In this document: positions 16,741 through 24,814 of the stretch, in pieces
Layout: the number at the start of each line of letters is the position of its first letter
How positions within the stretch are numbered: the stretch's first letter is position 1
Assembly (NCBI RefSeq): GCF_003331145.1
Contig: NZ_QLVE01000014.1
Span: 1-64,000 of the forward strand
Direction: 5' to 3'
Source of the DNA: Exiguobacterium sp. TNDT2
GTDB lineage: Bacteria > Bacillota > Bacilli > Exiguobacteriales > Exiguobacteriaceae
DNA: 64,000 bases
Program-made: the position numbers and the translations under genes
Notes under the pieces: generated by a model
The model's database searches: none
What the model was told of the DNA's origin: nothing
Seen by the model: only the letters and a program-made list of their open reading frames with translations

Positions 16741-17862
16741 GTGATTGCCATCGGTCCATTGAACGTTCGACTCGATTTGCTGGCTATGATGGCCAGCCTA
16801 CTTATTCTCTACATCGGCTTTAAAAAAATCGGCTTGTCAGAAAAAGAACGCGACGCCGTCCTCGGCACCTGGTTCGCCGGCTTTCTCGCTTGGAAAGGAA
16901 GCGCAATCGTCCTTGGCCTCGCGTCGACAGGAAGTTTGGCCTTATCCCTTTATGCGACCGGCGGCACGTGGTCGCTTCTCATTGCCGCTGCCGTAATAGC
17001 TATTTTCGTATTCCGGCTCACGCCTAGCCTTCGTGGCTATTGGTTGTTCTCGGCCTTGGTCTTTTGGTTTGCGGTGACGCTCGTTGTCCCGAAATACGGG
17101 ATGCTCCCACTGCTCTCATCTCCGCAACCGCTCCACCTCTATATGGCCGGCCTAATCGCCTTGCTGCTCGTCACGACATGGCGCTGGATGCGGACACCGA
17201 CGCTCGGGGCGTTGCTCTGGACGGGGGTCGGTGCATTTTCGATTTGGTTGATCGGGTCGATCGTCACCGGTACGTTCGAGTTGTGGTGGATCATTCCGTT
17301 CTTCCTTCTAACCGCCTTCGCCGCCTACGTGGCGCGACCGTCCCAGAAGGCCGTTCAATACGGACTCGGTTTCATCATCGTGCTCGCCATCATCAACGCC
17401 AGCCTACCAGACGAGACACCACGTCTCGAGGCCGACTCGTCCCAGACCGGATTGAACATCGGCCAAATCCCACCGAATTTCGAGTTGAAGCGAACTGATG
17501 GGACGCCGTTCAACTTGGAAGATTTACGCGGTGAGCGGGTCGTCGTCAACTTCTGGGCATCGTGGTGCCCTCCGTGCCGGGCCGAGATGCCAGACATGGC
17601 CAAGTTTGCCCGAGAACGAGACGATGTGACCATCGTCGCCGTCAATACGACAACGAGCGAACGGGATGTCGCTGATGCCGAATCGTTCGTCGCCCCATAT
17701 GAAGATGCGTTCAAGGTCGTCTATGACGAGGAAGGAATCGTCGGAAACGCCTATCGGATTCAAGCGATGCCGACGACGTACGTCCTTGATGAAAATGGGG
17801 TCATCATTGCCAAGCAATTCGGCGCGATCGACCACGCCTGGCTCGATAGCAAGACAAACTAA
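16741..17862 (+). CDS. membrane protein with C-terminal TlpA/ResA-like thioredoxin domain
   Basis: 373 residues: an N-terminal half with about six or seven transmembrane helices (residues 10-225) fused to an extracytoplasmic thioredoxin domain (about 238-373) with NFWASWCPPCRAEMP and the cis-proline segment AMPTTYVLD. Starts at GTG 16741 behind TAGGAGGGA. The architecture suggests transfer of reducing equivalents or tethering of a thiol reductase to a membrane module, perhaps for sulfur or cytochrome c chemistry given the neighbouring locus. The membrane half was not assigned to a named family. Confidence 0.8.
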   Translation: MIAIGPLNVRLDLLAMMASLLILYIGFKKIGLSEKERDAVLGTWFAGFLAWKGSAIVLGLASTGSLALSLYATGGTWSLLIAAAVIAIFVFRLTPSLRGYWLFSALVFWFAVTLVVPKYGMLPLLSSPQPLHLYMAGLIALLLVTTWRWMRTPTLGALLWTGVGAFSIWLIGSIVTGTFELWWIIPFFLLTAFAAYVARPSQKAVQYGLGFIIVLAIINASLPDETPRLEADSSQTGLNIGQIPPNFELKRTDGTPFNLEDLRGERVVVNFWASWCPPCRAEMPDMAKFARERDDVTIVAVNTTTSERDVADAESFVAPYEDAFKVVYDEEGIVGNAYRIQAMPTTYVLDENGVIIAKQFGAIDHAWLDSKTN

Positions 17863-17884
17863 AACCGCCAATCGGCGGTTTTGT
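17861..17884. terminator. bidirectional terminator
   Basis: AAAACCGCC (17861-17869), loop AATC, GGCGGTTTT (17874-17882), shared by the convergent TlpA-like and nitroreductase genes. Confidence 0.8.
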
Positions 17885-18633
17885 CATTGCTTCAAATAGC
17901 CTTGCGTCTTCAAGAAGTCTTTCACGTCGAGCCGGGTTGGTTTCGACAACATCCGTCCCATTTGTCCGGTCCACGTATCGCTTCGTTGGTTCGACCCGCG
18001 GGCCGCGTAGTAATCGTGAATCGTCGTGTCATACGCATCGAGTTCTTGTTTCAGTTGCTCGGTGTCGGCGACGTACGTGTTCTCGTGATAAATATGCTCG
18101 AGCGGGAGGCGCGGTTTCTGGCCTTCGACGTGCTCCGGGACACCGACGGCAAGTCCGAAGAGCGGCAATACCCGCTCCGGTAAACTGAGTACTTCCTTCA
18201 CAGCGAACATGTCATTGCGGATTCCGCCGATATAGCAAATGCCGAGGCCCATCGATTCGGCGGCCACGACCGCGTTTTGAGACGCGAGTGCGGCATCGAT
18301 GACCGCGACGAGCAACTTCTCGTCCGTCTCGAGCGTCGAATTCACGTCTGCCTCCCGCAGTTCACCGATCAACTCGTGTCGATACAAATCGGCGCAGAAG
18401 ACGAAGAAGTGACCGTTGTCGATGACGTATTGCTGGTTACCGGCGATCTCGGCTAGCCGTGCTTTCTTCTCCGGGTCGGTCACCCCGATGATGGAATAGG
18501 CTTGGATGAAGCTCGACGTCGAGGCGCGCTGGGCACTCTCGACGATGAGTCGGATTTGTTCGTCGGTCAACGTCTCATTCGTGAATGAGCGGACGGAGCG
18601 GTGATTCAATAGTGTGTCGATGACTTGGTTCAT
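17884..18633 (-). CDS. NfsA/NfrA-type FMN nitroreductase
   Basis: A 249-residue flavin oxidoreductase with the family's N-terminal HRSVRSF and the later GLGICYIGGIRND and LPLFGLAVGVP segments, typical of NADPH-dependent, oxygen-insensitive nitro/quinone reductases. ATG 18633 has GGGGG at suitable spacing; an in-frame ATG three codons upstream lies too close to that site. The ribosome-binding site carries an eight-base match to the antisense of sRNA loop H4. Neighbouring catalase and sulfide genes hint at an oxidative or electrophile stress role. Confidence 0.88.
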   Translation of the reverse strand: MNQVIDTLLNHRSVRSFTNETLTDEQIRLIVESAQRASTSSFIQAYSIIGVTDPEKKARLAEIAGNQQYVIDNGHFFVFCADLYRHELIGELREADVNSTLETDEKLLVAVIDAALASQNAVVAAESMGLGICYIGGIRNDMFAVKEVLSLPERVLPLFGLAVGVPEHVEGQKPRLPLEHIYHENTYVADTEQLKQELDAYDTTIHDYYAARGSNQRSDTWTGQMGRMLSKPTRLDVKDFLKTQGYLKQ

Positions 18634-18726
18634 GTGTAACATCCCCCTTTTTTCTTATCTTGGCATATGGACGGGCTTGGGACAATTTTTGAGATTCGAA
18701 CCACTTATCCTCCTAAGGTAAAAAAA

Positions 18727-18758
18727 ACAAAAACAGAGATGCAGCTACGCATCTCTGT
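18727..18758 (-). terminator. catalase terminator
   Basis: ACAGAGATGC (18733-18742) and GCATCTCTGT (18749-18758), followed on the minus strand by TTTTTG and further Ts. Confidence 0.88.
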
Positions 18759-18768
18759 TGCGGACAAG

Positions 18769-20238
18769 TTATTCCGTCACTTGATTCAAGAATGGTGTGA
18801 TATCGACGTTGAGTGCTTCCGAGAGACGCGCGCCGAGGTCGCGGTCGGCCCGATAGAAGTTACAGATCAAGAGCAGCACCGTGTTCTCGTGGCGAACTTC
18901 TTTAATGTGTGCCACCAAGTTGTTCACGAGCGCCGTCTTCTCTTCTTCCGAGTAGCGACGGTACACTTCACCCGCTTGACCGAAGTCGTTCGTCTTCTCG
19001 ATTTTTTGACGTCCGGCTACGCCTGTGAGCGGTTGTTCCGTCTCGATATAAGCCGCGTCCGGTTTCGGTGCGTCCTCATAGCGGTTTGGTTCATAGTTGA
19101 CCGGGCTCGTCTGTTGTTTGAACGGCATCGCCCCATCACGCTGATTGTTCGACACTTGTGCGAACGGGCAGTTGATTGGGAGTTGCAAGTAGTTCGCCCC
19201 GATGCGGTAACGCTGCGTGTCCGAATACGAGAACAAGCGGCCTTGGAGCATCTTGTCTTCAGACGGTTGAATTCCAGGTACGAGCACGCCTGGGTTGAAG
19301 CCGACCGACTCCGTCTCAGCAAAATAGTTGTCGACGTTCTTGTTGAGTGTCATCGTACCGACAAGTTGATACGGGATGACGTCTTCAAACCAATCTTTCG
19401 TCGCATCGAGCGGGTCGAAGTCGAAGTTGTCCATATCGGCCGGATCGAGAATTTGGACGTAAAGATCCCACTCCGGGAAGTCGCCTTCTTCGATGGCGTT
19501 GAACAAGTCGCGTGTCGCATGGTTGAAGTCTTCGGCCTGTACTTTCGCCGCTTCTTCCATCGATAAGTTTTTAATGCCTTGTTTCGGGACCCAACGGAGT
19601 TTTATGTACACCGTGTTTCCGTATTCGTTGATCCATTTAAACGAGTGGACCGATGACCCGCGCATATGACGGTATGAGGCTGGAATCCCTTCATCGCTGA
19701 ACAAGTGGATGAGCATGCTCGTCGATTCCGGCGTGAGCGACATGAAGTCGAAGAAACGGTCCGGGTCTTGCAGGTTTGTCCGCGGGTCCGGTTTGAGCGA
19801 GTGAATCACGTCTGGGAACTTGATCGCGTCACGGATGAAGAAGACCGGCAAGTTGTTTCCAACGAAATCGTAGTTTCCTTCTTCCGTGTAAAACTTGACC
19901 GAGAATCCACGTGGGTCACGGAGCGTCTCTGGTGAGCCGAGACCATGAATGACGGTCGAGAAGCGAGCAAAGATTGGTGTCTCTTGTCCTTCTTCCTGCA
20001 AAAATTTGGCTTTTGTATATCGTTTCATGCTATTTTTAACTTTGAAGACACCGTGGGCTCCGGCGCCACGGGCATGAACGACCCGTTCCGGTACGCGCTC
20101 ACGGTCAAAGTGGGCGAGTTTCTCAATTAACTGATAATCTTCGAGAAGTGTCGGGCCACGACGACCCGCTGTGATGGAGTTAGCGTTATCCCCGATTGGG
20201 ACGCCTTGGTTAGTAGTTAGATGACGGTGTTGATCCAT
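18769..20238 (-). CDS. katA: haem catalase (small-subunit, KatA-like)
   Basis: 489 residues, the usual size of clade 3 monofunctional catalases. The distal histidine lies in RVVHARGAGAHG, the distal asparagine in FVGNNLPVFFIRD, and the proximal haem-ligand tyrosine in RLFSYSDTQRYR. It dismutates hydrogen peroxide in the cytosol. ATG 20238 has AGGAGG directly upstream. The leader contains PerR-box-like dyads, so peroxide-dependent derepression is expected. Single-gene unit with its own terminator. Confidence 0.97.
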   Translation of the reverse strand: MDQHRHLTTNQGVPIGDNANSITAGRRGPTLLEDYQLIEKLAHFDRERVPERVVHARGAGAHGVFKVKNSMKRYTKAKFLQEEGQETPIFARFSTVIHGLGSPETLRDPRGFSVKFYTEEGNYDFVGNNLPVFFIRDAIKFPDVIHSLKPDPRTNLQDPDRFFDFMSLTPESTSMLIHLFSDEGIPASYRHMRGSSVHSFKWINEYGNTVYIKLRWVPKQGIKNLSMEEAAKVQAEDFNHATRDLFNAIEEGDFPEWDLYVQILDPADMDNFDFDPLDATKDWFEDVIPYQLVGTMTLNKNVDNYFAETESVGFNPGVLVPGIQPSEDKMLQGRLFSYSDTQRYRIGANYLQLPINCPFAQVSNNQRDGAMPFKQQTSPVNYEPNRYEDAPKPDAAYIETEQPLTGVAGRQKIEKTNDFGQAGEVYRRYSEEEKTALVNNLVAHIKEVRHENTVLLLICNFYRADRDLGARLSEALNVDITPFLNQVTE

Positions 20239-20254
20239 TAATATTGCCTCCTCT

Positions 20255-20303
20255 TAATAATCATTATTACAAGATTAATAATATTAAAAGATAATAATTA
20301 TTA
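20255..20303 (-). promoter_or_regulatory. PerR-box-like operator array upstream of katA
   Basis: Perfect dyad TAATAATCATTATTA (20255-20269) matches the PerR box TTATAATnATTATAA at 12 of 14 fixed positions. A second copy at 20289-20303 matches at 11 of 14. A third dyad, TTAATAATATTAA (20275-20287), lies between. The dyad nearest the gene sits 17 nt upstream of the start codon. PerR binding is inferred; a Fur-family relative such as Zur or Fur could bind similar AT-rich dyads. Confidence 0.65.
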
Positions 20304-20306
20304 CAA

Positions 20307-20335
20307 ATAAAACGCTCGATGGACTCGAGCGTTTT
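20307..20335 (-). terminator. terminator of the membrane protein gene 20347-20928
   Basis: AACGCTCG (20311-20318) and CGAGCGTT (20325-20332), flanked by T runs in both directions. It also insulates the katA promoter. Confidence 0.8.
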
Positions 20336-20346
20336 TGAAATCGTTT

Positions 20347-20928
20347 TCAGTTTTTACGTTTCTTGTGCTGTTCTTTTCGGTGAATCTCGGTCACAAGCAA
20401 GGCCGCGGTAATACCTCCGAGTGATCCCGCGACGATGTCGACCATCGTGTCATCATTCCCGTTCCCTTGCATCGTCGTGTTCCACACCAAGTCCGACGTG
20501 AATTCATACATTTCCCAAAGCGCTGCCCCGGCCATTGCGAAAACAACGATATAGACGAAAACGAACCGTTTCGGCATCTCGAGCCGGATGTCTTCATCAA
20601 GGCGACTTAAAAAATCGAAGCCGAGAAAGGCCAAGAAGACGCCGCTCAACACGTGCAGAAACGTGTCCCACCAGCCGTTCGAATATAACCCGACGATCGA
20701 GCCCAAATATTGCGATGCGAACAAGAACAAGACATAGGCGACTTTCATCTTGGCGTCGAACTCGGTCTTGAACGTCTTCTCGAGAATGAACGGAATCAAT
20801 CCCGACACGATCCCCGCCCCGGCGACGCTCGCGTCAAACCATTCCCCTTCGATGATCGACGTGACGAGAATGATTGCCATGAACAACACGAACCCGAATT
20901 CCAATAGACGTCCTCGTGTCAGTTTCAT
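20347..20928 (-). CDS. polytopic membrane protein (YjdF/DUF2238-like)
   Basis: A 193-residue protein with about six transmembrane helices and charged, conserved-looking loops (NGWWDTFLHVLSG, ALWEMYEF, DDTMVDIVAGSLGG) reminiscent of the YjdF/DUF2238 family. The C-terminus is basic. ATG 20928 is chosen over an in-frame GTG 33 nt upstream because the shorter form begins MKLTRGRLLEFGFVLFMA. The ribosome-binding site GGAAGG is a little distant. Function unknown; the family link is tentative. Confidence 0.6.
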   Translation of the reverse strand: MKLTRGRLLEFGFVLFMAIILVTSIIEGEWFDASVAGAGIVSGLIPFILEKTFKTEFDAKMKVAYVLFLFASQYLGSIVGLYSNGWWDTFLHVLSGVFLAFLGFDFLSRLDEDIRLEMPKRFVFVYIVVFAMAGAALWEMYEFTSDLVWNTTMQGNGNDDTMVDIVAGSLGGITAALLVTEIHRKEQHKKRKN

Positions 20929-21082
20929 CTCTTTGCGCCTTCCTTCGTAAAAATGTCTCACCTACCCCATTCCCGTTTCGGCAAGCGTTTCAACAACACT
21001 GTCCGAAAATTCGTGCTTTTGTCGGATTCTTCTGTCACTCGTTTGTCCCATACTGAAAGAAACGATTCGAGGAGGAACTCTC

Positions 21083-21496
21083 ATGCCGATTAACCCGTAT
21101 CTCAATTTTAACGGCGACTGTCGCGATGCCGTCTTGTTTTATGCCGACGTCTTCGCCGAACCCGCTCCTGACATTATGACGTTCGCGGCCCAGCCTGGAC
21201 CGGACGGTGAACCGGTACCGGACGAACTGGCCGACCTTGTCCTCCATGCCCGTCTTAGTGTCCATGGCACCTCGCTCATGTTTTCAGATGCGATGCCGGA
21301 CGGTCCGGTCACGTTCGGGCAAAACATCACGCTCGCCGTCGTGACAGACGACCTCGACGCCATCCGTCGGGAGTTCGAGGCTCTATCTGACGGCGGCCGT
21401 GTCCTTATGCCGCTCCAAGAGACGTTCTGGAGCAAGGCGTACGGCATGGTCGAAGACCGTTTCGGTGTCCAATGGCAATTCAGTCACGAAGCATAA
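21083..21496 (+). CDS. VOC/PhnB-like glyoxalase-fold protein
   Basis: A 137-residue protein of the PhnB-like group: it begins INPYLNFNGDCRDAVLFYADVF and contains SFGQNITL-like strands and the C-terminal YGMVEDRFGVQWQF signature. Such proteins are dimers of beta-alpha-beta modules, and many have no known substrate. Preceded by AGGAGGAAC. Lone gene. Confidence 0.85.
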   Translation: MPINPYLNFNGDCRDAVLFYADVFAEPAPDIMTFAAQPGPDGEPVPDELADLVLHARLSVHGTSLMFSDAMPDGPVTFGQNITLAVVTDDLDAIRREFEALSDGGRVLMPLQETFWSKAYGMVEDRFGVQWQFSHEA

Positions 21497-21501
21497 ACGA
21501 A

Positions 21502-21530
21502 AGACCCCATCGCAATGGATGGGGTCTCGT
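21502..21530. terminator. bidirectional terminator
   Basis: AGACCCCATC (21502-21511) and GATGGGGTCT (21518-21527), between the convergent VOC and yqeM genes. Confidence 0.82.
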
Positions 21531-22256
21531 TTATTTCTGGGCGACAAAAAAGATTCGTTCTGCGTTCGGGCCCGGAGCTTGGTCCGTGAAGTCGGCGGTG
21601 ACCGATTTCACATGGAAGCCGGCCCCGATGAGCCATTGCATATATTGCCCTGGCTCGTACGTCCGTTGCTCATGCGTCTCCTCGACACGCTCATACGTGC
21701 CATCCTCAAGGGCGACAAAGAACGTCAAATCGTGAACGACCGAGAGCGGTGCTTCGCCTGGGTCGGCGAACCAGATGTACGAGCAATCTTCTCCGTTCGA
21801 GGCATACGTCTTCTGGTTGAAGAGCGTCTGCATCTTGTTCGGCGAATGCACATCAAAGATGAACATCCCGCCCGGTTTCAATTGTTCGTACACCGCCTCG
21901 AACGTGTCGATGACATCGGCCTCGTCCTCAAGATAGCAAAGCGAGTCACAAAGGATCGTCACGGCGTCGACCGGTTTCGGTAACTCGAGCTCCCGCATAT
22001 CCTGTTGCCAGAGCGGAAGCGTGATGCCTGCCTCGAGCGCTTTCTCTTGGGCGACTTCGAGCATCGACTCGGATAAGTCGAGCCCGATCGTCTCGTAATG
22101 CTCCGCCAAGCGAATCGTCGCCGAGCCCGTCCCGCATCCGACGTCAGCAAGCGATGCACCGTCTTTGACATGGCGACGCACGAAGGCGACCCAGTCCTCG
22201 TACGGGGCATCTTTCATCAACTCATCGTAGACGTAGGCGAACCCTTCGTACGCCAT
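21531..22256 (-). CDS. yqeM: SAM-dependent methyltransferase YqeM
   Basis: A 241-residue class I methyltransferase with motif I LADVGCGTGSATI, IGLDLSESML and LKPGGMFIFDVHSP. ATG 22256 overlaps the TAA of rsfS (TAATG), indicating coupled translation; the longer in-frame extension into rsfS is rejected. It is last in the yqeG-to-yqeM operon, the same position as in Bacillus subtilis. The methyl acceptor is unknown. Confidence 0.88.
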   Translation of the reverse strand: MAYEGFAYVYDELMKDAPYEDWVAFVRRHVKDGASLADVGCGTGSATIRLAEHYETIGLDLSESMLEVAQEKALEAGITLPLWQQDMRELELPKPVDAVTILCDSLCYLEDEADVIDTFEAVYEQLKPGGMFIFDVHSPNKMQTLFNQKTYASNGEDCSYIWFADPGEAPLSVVHDLTFFVALEDGTYERVEETHEQRTYEPGQYMQWLIGAGFHVKSVTADFTDQAPGPNAERIFFVAQK

Positions 22257-22603
22257 TAGCCGACTTCCACTTCCACGTGTGGCGCATCTGCCCACAATTT
22301 TTCAAGGTTGTAGTAGTCACGGTCATCGCGATGGAAGATGTGGACGACGACGTTTTCGAGGTCAGCGAGTACCCAACGTGCCGAGTCCATGCCTTCGAAT
22401 TTGTGGAGCGGGAGCTCATGCTCGCCGGCCACGTCTTTGATTTCGCGTGCGATCGCTTGGACTTGCTTCTCTGAGTTACCGTGGCAGATGACGAAATAAT
22501 CTGCGACCGGTGAGATACCTTCCATATCGAGGACGACGATATCTTCGGCGCGCTTATCGTCAGCGGCCTTCACGATCAATTCTAATTCTTCTTTTACAGT
22601 CAT
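22256..22603 (-). CDS. rsfS: ribosomal silencing factor RsfS
   Basis: 115 residues matching RsfS/YqeL/DUF143: VVLDMEGISPVADYFVICHGNSEKQVQAIA and WVLADLENVVVHIFHRDDRDYYNLEKLW. It binds ribosomal protein uL14 and blocks subunit joining during starvation. AGGAGGTAC precedes ATG 22603, 10 nt after yqeK. Full length. Confidence 0.96.
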   Translation of the reverse strand: MTVKEELELIVKAADDKRAEDIVVLDMEGISPVADYFVICHGNSEKQVQAIAREIKDVAGEHELPLHKFEGMDSARWVLADLENVVVHIFHRDDRDYYNLEKLWADAPHVEVEVG

Positions 22604-22613
22604 ACTGTACCTC

Positions 22614-23171
22614 CTAGGGTGTTTTCACAAAATGGTTATACGTCTCAATCGTCAGTGGAAAGATTCGCACGGACTTTTTCAGTAAATGAGCAATCGTCTG
22701 GCGTAACGTCGCGACGACGGCCGCTTCGAGCGAGCGGTCCGCGAGGTCACGCAACGTGTCGACGCCCGGATACGACCGATTCGGCTCGATTGCGTCCGCG
22801 ACAAATAAAATCTGGTCGAGCCGTGACATGCCCGGTTCCCCGGTCGTATGGTTTTTGATAGCCGATACGACAGCGGGGGCCAAGTCGTACGCCCGGCTTA
22901 ACAGAATCGCGCCGACCGGCGCATGCAACAGCTCGTCATCGAACTCTAGCAAGCTAGGGTCGAGGTTCTCTTCGACCACGACTTGTCGCATCATGTCGGC
23001 GTCAAAATATTTCGCATAGTCGTGCAACATCGCCGCGAGACGCGCCTGCTCCACATCGGCCCCGTACAAGCGGGCCAACCGGTCTGCCGTCTCGACGACA
23101 CCGAGCGTGTGGATATAGCGTTTCTCGGGCAACGTCGCCTCAATCAATGATTGTGCTTCCTCATACGTCAT
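22614..23171 (-). CDS. yqeK: HD-domain Ap4A hydrolase YqeK
   Basis: 185 residues with the metal-binding HD motif set: His in RYIHTLGVVETA, H-D in AAMLHDYAKYFD, and a later His in LLHAPVGAILL. B. subtilis YqeK is a symmetrically cleaving diadenosine tetraphosphatase. ATG 23171 lies inside the 3' end of nadD (11-nt overlap); longer in-frame extensions run deep into nadD and are not credible. Confidence 0.92.
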   Translation of the reverse strand: MTYEEAQSLIEATLPEKRYIHTLGVVETADRLARLYGADVEQARLAAMLHDYAKYFDADMMRQVVVEENLDPSLLEFDDELLHAPVGAILLSRAYDLAPAVVSAIKNHTTGEPGMSRLDQILFVADAIEPNRSYPGVDTLRDLADRSLEAAVVATLRQTIAHLLKKSVRIFPLTIETYNHFVKTP

Positions 23172-23730
23172 ACAAGTCGCGCTCCTTGATATAAGTTTCG
23201 ACATCGCGTGGGACGAGATATTTAATCGACTTGTCCCGTCTCGCCCGTTCCCGGACATCGGTCGACGAAATCTCGAGTTGCGGCATATCGATCGTGCGCA
23301 CATCCGCCTGTCTCGGGATGCGGTACCGGCTACCCGGACGCGCAACGGCCCCGAACGTGACGAGGGTGACAAGCGTGTCGTAATCGTACCACTTCTCAAG
23401 CGACTCGAGCGAATCCGCCCCGATCAAGAAGAAAAACGTGTCGTCCGGATACAAATCCCGCAACCGTCTCATCGTCTCGACCGTGTAAGACGGTTCGTCG
23501 CGTTCAAACTCGATCAAGCTCAGCTTGAAATCGGCTTGGTCCGCGATCGCCCGTCGGGTCATCTCAATCCGGTCTTTAGCCGGGCTGAAACCTGCCTTGT
23601 GAGGCGGAATCGCCGCCGGCAAAAACCAGACCTCATCGAGGGCGAGCTGTTCACGCGCCTGCTCGGCAATCAATAGATGACCGAGATGCGGCGGGTCGAA
23701 CGTGCCTCCCATCAGGCCGATGCGGCTCAT
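23161..23730 (-). CDS. nadD: nicotinate-nucleotide adenylyltransferase
   Basis: A 189-residue NadD that adenylates nicotinate mononucleotide in NAD synthesis. It has the nucleotidyltransferase motif GGTFDPPHLGHL at residues 8-19 and the C-terminal ISSTDVR loop. It overlaps the yhbY stop by 4 nt. Confidence 0.96.
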   Translation of the reverse strand: MSRIGLMGGTFDPPHLGHLLIAEQAREQLALDEVWFLPAAIPPHKAGFSPAKDRIEMTRRAIADQADFKLSLIEFERDEPSYTVETMRRLRDLYPDDTFFFLIGADSLESLEKWYDYDTLVTLVTFGAVARPGSRYRIPRQADVRTIDMPQLEISSTDVRERARRDKSIKYLVPRDVETYIKERDLYDV

Positions 23731-24023
23731 GGAAGTTTGATTTGGCGATTTTCTTTCTCGGTCGCCTGTTTGTACAAGACGATGACTTTTCCGATGACTT
23801 GAACGACTTCGGCTTTCGTGCCTTCAGCCAATTCTCCGGCTACGTCTTTCGGCGTATCGGCACAGTTTTGAAGCACTTGAACTTTCAAGAGCTCACGTTT
23901 TTCGAGCGCGTCGCTGATGTCTTTGCACATCGCTTCACTGACTCCATTTTTCCCGACTTGGTAAATCGGTGAAAGGTGGTGTGCCTCGGCACGTAAAAAG
24001 CGTTTTTGTTTACCTGATAACAT
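23727..24023 (-). CDS. yhbY: CRM-domain RNA-binding protein YhbY/YqeI
   Basis: 98 residues forming one CRM domain: MLSGKQKRFLRAEAHHLSPIYQVGKNGVSE and a later RELLKVQVLQN. It associates with pre-50S particles in E. coli. Its place between aroE and nadD is the standard Bacillus order. Confidence 0.95.
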   Translation of the reverse strand: MLSGKQKRFLRAEAHHLSPIYQVGKNGVSEAMCKDISDALEKRELLKVQVLQNCADTPKDVAGELAEGTKAEVVQVIGKVIVLYKQATEKENRQIKLP

Positions 24024-24028
24024 ACTAT

Positions 24029-24814
24029 TTATTCCTCCAATAAGCGTTCAATTAACTTCATTCCGACAAGTTGATCCGGTCTCACACCTGCCCAATATTC
24101 AAACGCCAAAGCACCTTGTCCGACGAACATGGCAGTTCCGTTGACGATTTTCGCGTCTCTTTTGGCGGCTTCCTTTAAAAACGGTGTGACGAGTGGACGA
24201 TATATGATATCACAAACGACGGTGTTTTGTCGTAAACCTTTTAACGATAACGGGGAATCGACCCCGTTCATCCCAACTGATGTCGTCTGGATGATGACGT
24301 CATACCGTGCAATTTCGACAGCCGCGAGCGGCTGCGCTTCGATGCCGAACGCGTCCGCGAGACGCTCCGCCCGTTCCATCGTCCGATTCGTGACCGTGAC
24401 GGCCCGGGTCGGCAAGGCGCTGATGATGCCGCGCGCTGCGCCGCCGGCCCCGATGACGAGCACATGACCCGTCCAATCGGTATGACGGTCGAGCGCGGCG
24501 ACGAGGCCGGCCCCATCTGTGTTCGTCCCAATCAGCTTTCCGTCCCGCTTGTAGACGGTGTTGACGGCACCGGCGGCTTCAGCCGCCTGATCGAGCTCGT
24601 CAAGGTACGGGATGACCGCCTCTTTATGCGGGATCGTGACGTTAAAGCCGTCCCAGACGCCGTCCCGCATCGTTTGAAACAAGTCCGCGAGCTCGCCCGG
24701 GGTGACGTCGAGTGCCTCATAGCGCCCGAAAAGCCCAGACGCGCTCAGCCACTGCTCGTGCAGGACGGGAGAGAGCGAATGAGCAATCGGGTGACCGATG
24801 ACGGCCAGTCTCAT
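24029..24814 (-). CDS. aroE: shikimate 5-dehydrogenase
   Basis: A 261-residue AroE catalysing NADPH-dependent reduction of 3-dehydroshikimate. It has the substrate loop GHPIAHSLSPVLHE, catalytic Lys in NVTIPHKEAVIPYLDE, and the dinucleotide-binding GAGGAARGI. ATG 24814 overlaps the yqeH stop by 4 nt. Confidence 0.96.
   Translation of the reverse strand: MRLAVIGHPIAHSLSPVLHEQWLSASGLFGRYEALDVTPGELADLFQTMRDGVWDGFNVTIPHKEAVIPYLDELDQAAEAAGAVNTVYKRDGKLIGTNTDGAGLVAALDRHTDWTGHVLVIGAGGAARGIISALPTRAVTVTNRTMERAERLADAFGIEAQPLAAVEIARYDVIIQTTSVGMNGVDSPLSLKGLRQNTVVCDIIYRPLVTPFLKEAAKRDAKIVNGTAMFVGQGALAFEYWAGVRPDQLVGMKLIERLLEE

Noticed and set aside
18667-19566. 299-codon frame antisense to katA
   Set aside because: Shadow of the catalase codon pattern; no start signals and no recognisable domain.
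23172-23399. 76-codon N-terminal extension of yqeK inside nadD
   Set aside because: Arg/Ser-rich shadow of nadD; YqeK homologues start with the MTYEEAQ-like helix.
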